This document shows positions 48,661 to 60,597 of a stretch of DNA of 64,000 nucleotides, one piece after another. Below the pieces are notes generated by a model. It did no database searches, was not told where the DNA came from, and saw only the letters and a list, made by a program, of their open reading frames with translations. Position numbers and translations under genes: made by a program. The stretch's first letter is position 1. Each line of letters begins with the position of its first letter. Where the stretch lies: NCBI GenBank assembly GCA_947095535.1, contig OX352773.1, forward strand, positions 3,720,001-3,784,000, written 5' to 3'. This stretch comes from Poecilobothrus nobilitatus (taxonomy: Eukaryota > Arthropoda > Insecta > Diptera > Dolichopodidae).

Positions 48661-48815
48661 GAAAGATCTCGCGTTCAACCCTCGGCTCAGAATGTTTCTT
48701 GTAATATATAATTAGAACAATAAAATGGCAATATAAAAAATTCGTGTATAAGGTAACAGATGGCGCACAAATAAAAATATGTATTTACGTTTTATATCTA
48801 CAATAGCTACAGGCG
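48658..48815 (+). mobile_element. SINE fragment abutting the LINE
   Basis: CGAAAGATCTCGCGTTCAAC then CCTCGGCTCAGAAT parallels CGAAAGATCTCGGGTTCGAA then CCCCGATCCGGTCAAAAT in the SINE at 26508-26780. It includes a mutated B box (GCGTTCAACCC). Downstream, AGATGGCGCACAAATAAAAA (from 48751) and CAATAGCTACAGGCGAGTAA match a segment at 61983-62050. The A-box half is missing at the LINE junction. Confidence 0.5.
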
Positions 48816-48869
48816 AGTAATCAAACGTGTTGGTGAAAATACTGATTAAAGTTGAGCTGAATTAATTGT

Positions 48870-48942
48870 AGCTTATACAAAATATAAATAGTTCCCAGCC
48901 AAACCCAAAGGGAAAGGCTGCATCTATTCCCATGTACATTGT
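48870..48942 (-). repeat. Dispersed repeat, copy 2
   Basis: Complement matches 40570-40650 (ACAATGTACATGGGAATAGA, TGCAGCCTTTCCCTTTGGGT, TTGGCTGGGAAC). It overlaps a 63-codon minus-strand frame that is therefore probably transposon debris. Confidence 0.65.
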
Positions 48943-50889
48943 ATGTCCATGGAAATAAACGAATGAATAAATAAATATGAATAGTAAAAGGGTTAATGGA
49001 GGTCCTATATGATTCTTAGAGGATTGGAAAGGAGCAAAAAAAAATGCATTCAACAGAATATTAATTTTTAATTTTATTTATTGGTATTCATTTTAAAGGA
49101 TATAGCTGAGTGGTAATCATGTAACTAGGTATATGCAATTTTTGAATCGTTATATATTAAGCCTTTCCAAAAATCGAACTTATTTGTATTTTGTTAAAAT
49201 TTTAAGCTGGTTGAAGTATTTAAACTAAGAATTACCATAATTTTCATAAACAATTAGAAATTATACTTTCCAATATGACATATTGCGCATTAATATTGAA
49301 CAAAAAAAAAATTAAATCTGTTTTGTACATAAGAAGTAGATGTATAATTATTTTCAACAGTATTCATACATATGTATATATGTATCTAAGTATATACTAA
49401 TGTATTAATTGAATATTTAAGAGAGAATTATAAATTTTCAGAAAAATATAATATACTTAAATATACATATATATGTATATATTATAATAAACACAAATTA
49501 AATTTCAAACTTGTAGTATTGTACATATATATACATGAACATAATTTTAATTTTATATGTTGCTCTAAATTTAAACCAGTTTTTTGTTTAGTTTTTTCTT
49601 TTATTTATTTTTTTTTTTTGTTAAAATTAGTAAAATTATTTTTAAATATCACAATAAAAAAAAAAAAAAATTAATAAATAATTTAGTGATCGTGCAAATT
49701 GATTTTTAAACAAACTTACATACCAACCAAGGTACGAAAAAACTTTATAATTATTTAATTCTTTCTTCATTTTTTGTTTTAATATACTAATATAATTTTT
49801 AACTACTTATATATATAAGCATTTAATTATCAAATATATAACTGATCGTAATAATCGATCGATTTTCTTATGTTATGATCAGTAAACATTTTTAGTTCAT
49901 TTATTCATGTTGCTATACCATTTCAATAATACATCATTCTTCCCTTTTCTTCCTTTTTACTTTTTCTCTTAATTCTTATCCTATTCACTTTTTATTTTAA
50001 TTTTTTTTTTGTTTTTCAACAATAAATAATTATTATTAATAATGAATTCATTTGAGAACAATTTACTTAATACAAAAACCAAGACTTTATTCACTTTTAA
50101 TAGCAAAAAACTAAAAAATATATTCGGTATAAATAACAAATTTATAAAAAAAAAAAAATATATGTATATGTTAACAATAAAAAATTACATAAAAAACATA
50201 TAAACATTAAAAATAAAAAAAAAAATCAAAAATGTCAATGTAAGTATGTATGTATGCGGATTGGCTGGCAAAGATCATATTAAGATTCATTTACGTTCCG
50301 ATTAATGTTGCATGCAACATTAATTTGCCGCGGGTGATATTTTATATAAATCGCGATACTATTATAAATATGTACACGAACTTAAACATAGTACCATATT
50401 ATTCACATATATCACATTATATATTTTATAAAATTATAGAACAATAATAAACAATTAAACATATAAGTATATATGTATATATATACCTACATTTAATATT
50501 ATTATATTATTAAAAAATGACAAACAATAAAAAATGAAGTAAACAAAAAAGAACATAATGAATGATCATCAGCGAATAGCGATATAAAAAACGCTAGTAT
50601 AAAATAATAAAGTAACGATTAACGAATTTGATCGGCAAATTTAAGAAGAAAAAAAAAATTATAATAATACCCGTAGATACTTAAGATAGAATATATTCGT
50701 TACAGAATACAGATCATATTATATATACATACAAATATTAAGTATATTGTATTATAATCATTATACATATATAACATATCAACTTCTATAAAATGAATTA
50801 TTCCTTATATAAGTATAAATGTACATAGATACGTATATATATACAAATTTGAAATTATATAATTAAGTATATGTATATATATATAATCT
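48943..50889. other. AT-rich noncoding DNA; possible 3' untranslated region at its right end
   Basis: If the exon pair at 50890-51935 is real, its 3' untranslated region would run leftward from 50889. The first AATAAA on the minus strand that I noticed lies at about 50083-50088 (TTTATT on plus). Otherwise AT-rich filler. The 65-codon plus frame at 50250-50447 is not convincing. Confidence 0.4.
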
Positions 50890-51035
50890 CTATAAGTTGT
50901 ATTCATTAATTATTGGTTTTAGTAGATCACATAAACGATCTCCTGTTTCTTTCTTTTTCGTTTTCTTTTTTTTTGTTATATTTAAATTAATAAATGTATC
51001 TCCAATTATTGGGGCAATTGTTGTTTTTCGGTATT
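50890..51035 (-). CDS. Candidate terminal coding exon of an unidentified gene
   Basis: On the minus strand, an AG (51036-51037) preceded by CTTTTTCGGAA is followed by an open frame of 2 bases plus 48 codons ending at TAG (50890-50892). It reads YRKTTIAPIIGDTFINLN, a lysine-rich stretch (ITKKKKTKKKETG) and DRLCDLLKPIINEYNL-stop. Composition is more protein-like than the chance frames of this window. The 2-base start phase is exactly what the upstream exon (51873-51935) requires, giving a joined Glu codon across an 837-base intron. The frame also stays open through the AG into the intron, so the acceptor is not proven. I do not recognise the protein. Confidence 0.4.
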
Positions 51036-51872
51036 CTTTCCGAAAAAGAATATTATAAGTAGTTATTATCTATTTCTTAGAAATATTTTTTAAAATTAAA
51101 AAAAAAAAAAATATTTAATTAATTTTAATAATATAAAATAAAAAACAAGTTTAATTAAAAATTTTAAGGCAAAAAAACTTATGGGAAATTATTTTACTTT
51201 AATTACGTCTTATTAATCTTTTTAAATAAAAAAAAAAATTGAGGTTAATTTGAATGTTGAAAAAAGGAAAAAATCAGAAAAAAAAAAAATAGATTTATGT
51301 CTACGTATTAAATAAACAATAATAGTAAAAAAATATTAAATTAAATTTAATTTTATATGTAAGTATTTATGCAGTCATAAAAAATTTTTAGATTATAGAA
51401 AATTTTTGTATTTTATATCAGAATATAGAAATCATAATTCTTAAAAGTCGAATTGATCAATTGATTGATTTTATTTTTTTAGATAATCGATTAGGATAAT
51501 ATAAGGTTAAAAAATTAATATTTTAATTACTTAATTTTCTGACAACTTCCTATCAATATATTTATTATACCATTATTTTACCATATCGTTTTTTTTTTTT
51601 ATATAAACATTAAATATATCAAATTTATAAAGCCTTATGATGAGATTTATCTCTTTTAGGCATAAATTGTTGAAAATAAATAAATAAATATAAATATTTT
51701 AATAATATTAGGTTAATTAAGTAAAGCATATAAGGTTGTACTTGATCAAAATCCTATATATATATATATATATTTTAGATTTCTTGTAGATGCACAGATA
51801 CATATATATAATAAACTTAAATATATAAGAATCAATTTAATTTAAAAAATTTAATTTTATATAAAATCTTAC

Positions 51873-51935
51873 CTGAAATTCCTTCCAGTTTAACAACAAT
51901 ATTGTTTAAACTATTTTCTGTTATCAGATCCACAA
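51873..51935 (-). CDS. Candidate 63-bp internal coding exon of an unidentified gene
   Basis: Minus-strand exon bounded by a good acceptor (poly-T tract, then ATATTGCAG) and a near-consensus donor (TTTCAG|GTAAGA, GT at 51871-51872). Of the three frames only one is open, reading VDLITENSLNNIVVKLEGIS with two bases before and one base after. The exon length is a multiple of three. The sequence has an amphipathic, protein-like composition unlike neighbouring frames. The donor phase matches the candidate terminal exon at 50890-51035. I found no upstream exon in matching phase between here and 64000, so the rest may lie outside the window. The product is unknown. Confidence 0.55.
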
Positions 51936-53825
51936 CTGCAATATTTATATAAAACTTTTAAAAAAAAACAAAATTTTTTATAAACGCTTACAAAAGTAGA
52001 AGCGTTCTGGTTTTTTTCTTTTTTATTAGACAGATTATTAACCACTAAAATTTTTTATTTTTTGTTTATAAATTTTAATTTTCTATTTTTCTATTGATAA
52101 AATATCATACCAATAATTTTCTATCCTTAATTTTTTTTTTTTTTTTTAATATAGTTATAAGTTTATTTGATCGTTTATTCTTTAAATTTTCTTCAATTTT
52201 AATTTATAATAATTTAAATTTAATCCTACCAGTAATGGTATTTGCATTTTTTTCACAGTTTTACACCTTTGTTTCTGTTTATTTTTACACCACACAATAA
52301 AATGTTAACAAAAATTAAGAAAAAAAAAAAAATGCATGTAATGTTTTATTTCTGTTTTTTTTTTTTTTCACCTTTTTTCTAAAGTGTTAAGCTTTTCCGC
52401 ACCTAAATTATCCTAAAAATTGTTCATATTTCATTATTAACATTATAATATTTTATTTTTATATATATATTTTTATTATTGTTATTATTATAATAATTTT
52501 CAACGTATCCTTTAACCAGATTTTTCCTTTTTTTTGTTTTTCTTCAATTTAATTCTTTAGTGTATTTTTTTGTTTTTTTTTAGCAAACGGTTGTGCATAA
52601 AATTAAAAAGCATAATACAAAATACACAACCAACCTCAGAAAAATTCACTTTGGCTTTTTTAATAGTATTATTTAACAGTGAAACACAAAAAATTAAAAA
52701 CCAAAAAAAAAAAAAATTAAAAAATAATAAAAGAATTTCTCATGAAAAAAAAAAATATGTAACGGTAAAAAGAATTTTCCACCTCCTCTATAAACGATTA
52801 TGAACGTTAGGAATTATAATAAACACAAAATAAAATATCTTAACCCTCTGTCTTATTATATAGTGAATCGTATTAATAACAGTCATAACAGTATACCAGT
52901 ACAAACAATACAACAACAGCATTGAATGAAGTATCAATAAAAAAAAGCAAAAACAAGAACACGCAAAAAGTAAACAGGAACAGAACATTATAAGAATCAT
53001 ATAACATTAGAAGTGGTTACTGATATATACAAAAAAAAAAGGATAACATAAAAAACAATAAACAAAATAATAAAAGCAGAAAATCAAATCTAAAGAAATA
53101 AAATGTGTGATCTCTTAGTAAATATGAATAAAATACGTGATTTTATAGTTTTGTACAGTACAGTCACTGTCAAAATTATTAGAATGTTTGCATTCTTTTA
53201 GTTGTAACTAAATTTTCTTCAAAAATCGTAGTTTTTTTTTTTTTTTGTACGAAAGAAAATATTGTGAAAATTCAAAAAAAAGATTTAAGGCAACCCTGTA
53301 TTTATATTTAAGTTAAAATATGTAGAAATATAGGACTTATTGCCATTGACGCTAGCGTTATTTTTTTTATTGTTAATAGTTAACTCGATTTTGGTGCTAT
53401 TGGTCTCTTCATTTACTCATTCTATCAAAAATTGCTGCTTTAAAATTTCAAAACTAATGTTTAATTTCGTTTGTTTGTTTGTAGTTTGTTTTGTATTGTC
53501 AAAAGAAAAGGATTGATAATGAGCGAAATTCTCACAAGACTGCTCGTTTTTATTAAATTTTAAATATTTTAGCATAATACGCTCTTCGTTTTAATAATTT
53601 TTTTTTTTAAATTGACGCTTTAAAATTCCTAATTAAAAAAAAGCATCTGACATTAAATATTTTTTTGAGAATTTTATCAACAATTTTATTTCAGCAACAT
53701 TTGCGTCGTGGCATATGACAATAAAAAATGTGACCATAATATTGAAGCTTTAATTTTTGTGGCTTACTGATGATATGATAGCGAATTTTAAATTTTGGAC
53801 AGCTAATTAAAATTAATTAATAATT
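51936..53825. other. AT-rich noncoding DNA, presumed intron if the exon at 51873 is real
   Basis: T and A runs throughout. Frames at 52094-52300, 52570-52803 and 52788-53000 are low-complexity. A Tc1-like terminal sequence at 53161 is listed separately. Confidence 0.5.
53161..53190 (+). mobile_element. Possible Tc1/mariner-type terminal sequence, no partner
   Basis: After a TA, CAGTCACTGTCAAAATTATT then AGAATG resembles the outer end of Tc1-like terminal inverted repeats (CAGTG...CAAAATTATT). I found no inverted partner in the following 2 kb and no transposase, so it is at best a solo end. Confidence 0.3.
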
Positions 53826-54012
53826 AAAATTTCAAGACTCTGAATAAAATCACTCCAAAAATATGGAGAAACAAGAATTTTATATAACGGTAAATTTAAA
53901 TACTTATAATGGCAAAATTTATATAATTTTTTTATTGATTTATAAAGGTTAAAAAAATTCATGTCATTTGATTTTTTATCTTGAAAAGATATTAAGCAGA
54001 ACTTGACAAAGG
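53826..54012 (-). mobile_element. Old HINE fragment (internal)
   Basis: Follows copy 1 around 3915-4100: AAAATTTCAAGACTCTGAAT, ACGGTAAATTTAAATACTTA, TTGATTTATAAAGGTTAAAA, TTGAAAAGATATTAAGCAGA. It has no ends and is heavily diverged. Confidence 0.6.
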
Positions 54013-57000
54013 AAAAACTTCTTTTTTTCTAGTTTCGGCAAAGGAAACAATTTTTCGTAAAAGGGGAAAATGATAATTTTCAAGCTTTAGTTTACTTTTA
54101 AAAATAATTTTTTTATTGTTTTAATTTGAAAATTCAACTAGTTTTGATAATGTTTCAAATTTTTAAAAATATTAATTATTAAATTCAGTGATTACTTATT
54201 AGTTCTTTTCGACTACGACTTTGACTTTTGACTTATGCAATTTTTTCTTCTCTTCTCTTTAAATTCAGAAATGGGAGAATGTTGTTAGTTATCCATTCCA
54301 ATAATAGTGATCTTTTACATTTTGTAGAATTTTTCATTTTAAAACAAAACATTGTTAACAAAGCTTCAAGTAAAGGTTTTCTTTTTCAGACATTTTTTTT
54401 TCATCAAATCTCTACTTAAGTTTAAAAGCTTTAGAAACAAATTCTTTTAAGATTGCAATATTAGGTTTTTAAATTCTCATCAAATTATAAATTGATATTC
54501 ATTTATAATATTTTAATATTGTTATACTTGTGTAAATCACTGTACATATTATACATATTGACATATCTGCACAAAAATACATATAATCTTTAGATTTGTT
54601 GCAGCTACTACTACTGAAAGGATACTTAAGTCTAAAGAAATTAAGATATTATCCAGCAGTATTCTCAGCATGAATCAACAGCAATAGCAGCAACAATAAA
54701 GACAAAAAGAAGAACAATAAAAATAACAGTAGGAATTTCTTTCATTTTTAACATAGAACTCTTCTAACTCTTCTACTTTGATACCGGTACATATGGTGTA
54801 AGGAGGGAAATAAAACTTTTCTCTTTAATTTTTTTTTTTTATATTTTATCCGACTTTGGGACTAAAAATTTTGTTCGTTTATTCGTTTTTTTTTTTTTGC
54901 TAGTTCGTTGGTTCTCAGTCATTTGTTGTTGTTCGTGTTGTTTTTATCTTCGTTTCGTATTTTTTTTTTTGTGTTGCCAGGATTTTTATAGCTGCTGATT
55001 TTTATTTGGCTTGTTAACACCAAGCTAAACCGTTCAACACCATATCATCTCATTTTTTTCTACTTTTCTACTGTTTGTTTGTTTATTTTTTTGATTTTTT
55101 TTTTGTTGGTTTCCCTGCTTTGGGGTAATTATAATAATCAAAATGTGTTCCCTTTTTACAACGTGGTTAAAATGGCAATAAAAATCTTTTTTTTTTTTTA
55201 GAAAATATTTTTGGTCTTTTTTCTCCTGTTTTTGTGTTGAAGGGAAAAAAGGAGTTTTTATGTATATACTTAAATAAGTCTATATATATATAGTCGTTCG
55301 GTTTCAATCGTTTTGTTCTTTAAATTCTTAACGTTTTGTTACTTACCTTTAGGTGAATAATGAGGCACGGAAGAATATAAGTAATCATGTCATTATAATG
55401 ATTATCATAACTATTGGCATCATCATTGCAGGAGCAATATAGAAATTAGATAAAAAGTATTAGAGCAGAACATTATGTCAAACCAAATACTTCCCAATTA
55501 AATATACTGATATAAAGTTTGGAAGATGATATAAATATTTAAAAAAAAATAATTTATTTTTATTGATACAAATTATTTAAGTACTTTATGTGTTTGCGAC
55601 CGACCTTAAATAACATTTACTTACTAATTTTGTATTTCTACAATTTAATTTTGAATAAGTATTAATTAAATTCTATTTCATTCTAAAACTAATAAAACCA
55701 GGGATTCAAAAATATTAGGAAAATTTCCTTTTAATGAAAACGAAAACAAATATTTAAATCACATACTTATTTATAATTGACAAAATAAAGATATACCTAA
55801 ACATCTCAAGAATTTAAAAAGGACAACTTCAAATGAAATCACGAAGACGAAACAAATTAAAAACTTACTCAGGCTAGGTTCTATACTATATCAACTTAGA
55901 TATTTAAAATTATATTGAAATTTTATATACTACATCATATACAAAAAAGCCAGATAAGTAATTTTTAGAAATAAAAAGCTTATGATTAGTTACATCTTAC
56001 GAATATATTCTTCTAATAGTATAACACATAAATTATCATTAAGGATATCACATTATATTTAACATACAACCAAAATAACGTTAATTTTGATTTTATTTTT
56101 TTGAATCACTACTTTCTAGTGATCATTCAAATCCAGAGATAAAATCCTTCAGGATAATAAATTAAAATAATAACTTCTGCCCTAAAAATTATTATTTTAT
56201 GTATAATATAATATTCTTTTAAAACTCTTAAGTTTTTTTTTCAATCTCATTTTACTTCATTGGAACCTTTTTTACTCCACCTCGAAAACAAAAAAAAATC
56301 TTAGCCACTTCCACCACTTAATAGATAATAAAATTTGCATCACTTCCAATTGGTTTATTTAAGAATAAAAATTATTTTATGATGATATTGATGATGATAT
56401 TGATTATTATGATAATTATAATGAAGACAAGCTAAGCTACTCAACAGTGAAATAAAAAGAAAAGTGAGTTGATAACGGAATTATTTCACTTCTACATTAT
56501 GATGATACATTATTCTTTTATAAAGAGTCGAGTGAAATAGAAAAGAAAAATTAAAAGAGAAAAAAAAAACAAAAAAAAAAAATAACTATAAACATTAAAA
56601 TGAGAAATTATTTGTAGGTAATTAGTTAGAGTAATAAGTTATCAGTTGTCAGTTAATGAGATTCATCAAGAGTATCAAGACGTCGGAATAAAATTACTAA
56701 AGAAAATTAATTTCTTGGCACAAAAAAAAAAAAAGAACAATTAGAATATGCGGTAAATTATTTTTTAGATATATAAATTAATGGAATATAATTTAAATTA
56801 AAAATCATTTTATATTTAAAATGTATTAATTATCATAAGAATAAATTACTTTGATAGTTATGATGATAAGGTCTATGTGAATTGTTGATTATAGTAAAAA
56901 TAAATATTTTCAAGGTTTTATTTAGTTACTTAAATTAGCAGTTGAGAATTCTCTTATCATAGATTCTTTGAATAATTAAAATAATACAAAAAGGCGAACT

Positions 57001-57310
57001 AAATTTAACATTGATTGGATTTAATTTTTTATTAGATTAAACCAATTACAGAGATAACGTAAAATATCAATCCTTTACTTTAGTCTAAAAAAAATTGAAA
57101 TCAGTGAATATATTTATGACGCGTTCTCCCTTTCGCACATTTAAGAAGCAAAGATGACTTCAACCTAAAATTTATTATAAACGTCAAATACAGCTGATTA
57201 TTATTTACAAAATATGGACAAAATTAAACGAAATAAAATATTAATACTAAAATAATAGTGCTAACTATAATTATATTTTTAAATAGATGATTTTTTAAAT
57301 TTATAAAATG
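54013..57310. other. AT-rich noncoding DNA, no gene accepted
   Basis: Contains a CAG/CAA-rich stretch (54676-54735), ATGATGATATTG simple sequence (56378-56410) and long T runs. Splice-like sites at 54595-54610 (plus) and 55341-55346 (minus) were examined and rejected. The 63-codon frame at 54228-54419 is not convincing. Confidence 0.5.
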
Positions 57311-57800
57311 ACACTTTTTAGCGTATTCTTCAAAAAAAAAAATCTTAAAAAATTAGCTTATTAGCTTCACATTGTCCGTCCGTCTGTATTCATTCTATAA
57401 AATATAATCATATGCTTACTTATATAAAATCAAAATCAATCAAACAAAAAATTAATGTTGTGCAACAATATTTTTATATATCCTCTTCTATTTCGGAGCA
57501 ATTCTCCCATATCTTAGAAAGGCATTTAAACAGAACTTATACAAATTTTGAGAGAAAGAACATCTTTGATTATTGTTTGAGGTTAAAATTGAAAATTCTC
57601 TGTTTTTGAACACCTGTGCAAAATTTCTCGTATAAGTAAGACTTAAAATTAAAAATCGAATTTTATATTTTAAAACACAATTTTCACATTTTTTTCTTAC
57701 ATAAAAAAACTCTAATTAATCTATAACTATTCTAAAAGTACCTACTTTTTATTATCTTTTTGAAAATATATTCCTTTATAAGCCATTGGTTACCTTTTTT
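57311..57800 (+). mobile_element. Old HINE copy with both ends
   Basis: Starts CTTTTTAGCGTATTCTTCAA, then TAGCTTATTAGCTTCACATT and GTCCGTCCGTCTGTATTC (remnant of the GTCC array). It ends GAAAATATATTCCTTTATAA, GCCATTGGTTACC, matching the family 3' terminus. At under 500 bp it is internally deleted and strongly diverged, like 14303-14785. Confidence 0.6.
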
Positions 57801-60597
57801 AAATTTTAAAAAAGTACCAAACATGTATACTTACTTACCTAATTACATTAAAAAAAAAAATATGTGTCACTGACGTACAATATGAGCGAGTGGATGCATA
57901 GTGTATGGAAAATTTTTGTTAATATTTTAAAGATTAAGCAAAGTATAAGCGAAATATATTTTGTATCCGAATACGAGGATCCCATGTGAACGTTTTTTTT
58001 ATTATATTATTTAATTTTTCATAATAATAAAAGTTTATCTAAAAGAGATAGCAACAATTTCTTAACATTTTCTTTTATTATTCTTTTTATATTATACTTA
58101 TAATGTTTAATAAATTCTTATAAAAAAATTTTCCAAGTTTAAAATGTTAAAGAAAAGTTTAAAGTATTTTAAAAGAAAGTTCATTTTTTTTCACATCTTC
58201 GACTGTTCTTTTTTGTATTTTTTTTTTTTTTTAATATTCTTTTATGTTTACACCGAACTGAGAAAAGGTCTACTTTACTTACTATAAAAGTTTAAATAAT
58301 TTTATTTTGTTTTTTTTTTTTTATACTTTACTTAATAATAATAATAATGAATCATGAATGGGTCTACGATTTAAAATTGAAAAAAGATACTCCTATTAAG
58401 AGAAGTGAAAATGAACGAGTAAAAAGTGTGAACCAAAATTGAAGTAAAAAAACAAAGTTTTGAAAAGAAAGAATAAAATAAAAACGAAATAAAAGAAAAA
58501 AAAAAACCAAAACAAATGTTAGTAATAATAATGTGGTGTAGAAGAAAGAAAAAAAAAAAAAAACAAACACTTGTGGCAAACTTCTAATATGATAATTAAA
58601 ATTAAATGTTAAATGGTGTAAAAATGTTTGCACGTTTTACAAGTATGTAATTTTCCTTTTTATTTTATTTTTTTTTTTTTGTTGATTGTTTTAATGTTTT
58701 TTTTTTTTTTTTGTTGATTCTATATTTGAAGTTTTTTGCAACGTAATTTTTTTTTTTCCTCCCTCTTGACTCTCTGTTTTTTTCTTTTGCATTTATAAAG
58801 TTTTATTCTTAGATTTCTTACATATACTTAAGAAGAGAAGTTTTTGCTCAATGGTTTGGAAATAATTGTTAAATTGTTTTTTTTTTTTTTAATATAATTA
58901 CTCGTATATTTTCTTCATTAGATTTAAATATAGGGTATTCTTAAATTAAACGATTTAAAAATGCACTTTTAATAATAAGAAATAAATAAGAATTTATGAT
59001 TGAATTTGTTTCTATACTACTTAAGTATTCAATCAATTGAAAGATAAAATGCTTAAGTGTTATATACACATTTTAAATTCAAAATTGCAATAATTAATTA
59101 AACGAAAAAACTTTTATATAATTAGACAAGAAATTTTATATATAAAAAAGAATGTAAAAATACGTAAAAATTTAAATTCTAAGCAAAAGAAAAAACAAAA
59201 AAACTTGTAAAAATAAAATAATCAAAGTTCGGATGTCCAAACAACTTATATTGAATAAATCCATGACATCAAACATAAAATCAGATAAAACCATTAGCTG
59301 TACTATATTCTGTTGAAATATTTTTAACATTTTGATAACTATGTATGTACTGACTAAATTTCATAATATCGATTTAATTAGATACAAGAGGCTTGAAAGT
59401 AGACCATTAAGAAAGAAAACATCTTATAGCTATGATTAAAAGATTTGGTTTGAAAAAGAATTTAAAACATTTTTTTTTACCTTAATTATTAATTCGTAAA
59501 AAATCGACGAAAAACACTATAGAATTTAATATTGCAATGGTGTATGGAAGAAAGACCAACAATAAAATGTCGAAAAAATTCATTAAAGTTATTAACTGAG
59601 AAAAAGAAATAAATATTCAAATATATATATTTTAACTAAAAAAAAAAATTCATATTTTGCCAATTTTCACTTTTCCCACACTTAAAAATTTTTCACTATT
59701 ATCACAATTATAGGCACGTGTTCTGAAATACTAATTAAATTATAAATTATTATTGAATTAATTAATAAACTAATTAATAAATTAAAATTATACAAATTCA
59801 TTTCATATTCAATTTTATCACGAATTTTATAATGAGCTGAATTTTTTCAAATTAAACAATTAGTTTATTGTCAGCATTAAAATCTAAATACTATTGAAAC
59901 GCTTAAAATTAAGCTCTTCAATACATTATTAGTTAGGTATTACAAACTCTAAAACACAAAAAAAAAAAAATAAATAAAATATTTAATAATATTTAAACCG
60001 ACCGACCGATAAAAAAATATATTAAATGATTAAAATCTCCTACAGATATTCAGAAACAATATTATGTAAGAATAGCTTTAATGCTTAAAGTTATATTATA
60101 AATATTTAAAAAAAAAAAAAATAAATAAGTAAAAATTAATTAAATTGATATTAAATATAACTTATAAGATGTCCCCCTACAGCAATTACGTATTTCCAAA
60201 TAAATTAATTTAAAATCTAATTAATATAAAATTATAGTAATCTCTTTAATATTTTCAAAAGCCTATTCAAATATTTATAAGTATATAGTAATAATTACTA
60301 ATTAACTTAATACTTACTTATGTATATTTAATGTAAATGATAATAAATATACTTATATAAAAAATTTAAGGTTTTTTAATTTTAATTTAAGATACGTATA
60401 TTGTGACTTTGAAAATTTAATTAAATTGCTTGATTTTATATTAAAATATTTTTTTTAATTTTAAAGTCCTTCAAACAAATTAAGTTTTATTTATTTTTAA
60501 TAAAAATATTAAGTATTTGTTGACAATATTATAATCAACATAATTTTAAAGTTTCTGCAAAAGTTTATAGATATAAAACTATCTTAAAATGGGGGTG
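57801..60597. other. AT-rich noncoding DNA, no gene accepted
   Basis: Homopolymer-rich (58217-58232, 58668-58681, 58696-58712). A 35-codon frame at 57882-57989 has mixed composition and is listed under findings. The 89-codon minus frame at 58364-58633 is almost pure F, L and S from A-rich DNA and is spurious. Confidence 0.6.

Noticed and set aside
52570..52803. 77-codon plus-strand frame
   Set aside because: Its second half is lysine/asparagine from A-rich repeats. There is no recognisable motif, and a minus-strand frame over the same bases is equally open.
54590..54690. Plus-strand exon after GATTTGTTGCAG with frame TTTERILKSKEIKILSSS
   Set aside because: The acceptor looks fair, but the frame is only about 27 codons, ends in TAG within CAG/CAA-rich simple sequence, and has no partner exon.
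55341..55420. Minus-strand exon ending at a strong AAAG|GTAAGT donor (reading MITYILPCLIIHLK)
   Set aside because: The frame that would match the phase of the exon at 51935 is closed by TAA TGA with no AG between. The open frame has the wrong phase, no clear acceptor exists, and the opposite strand offers an equally plausible acceptor.
58364..58633. 89-codon hydrophobic minus-strand frame as a membrane protein
   Set aside because: Nearly all F, L, S and V from purine-rich plus-strand runs. This is a composition artefact.
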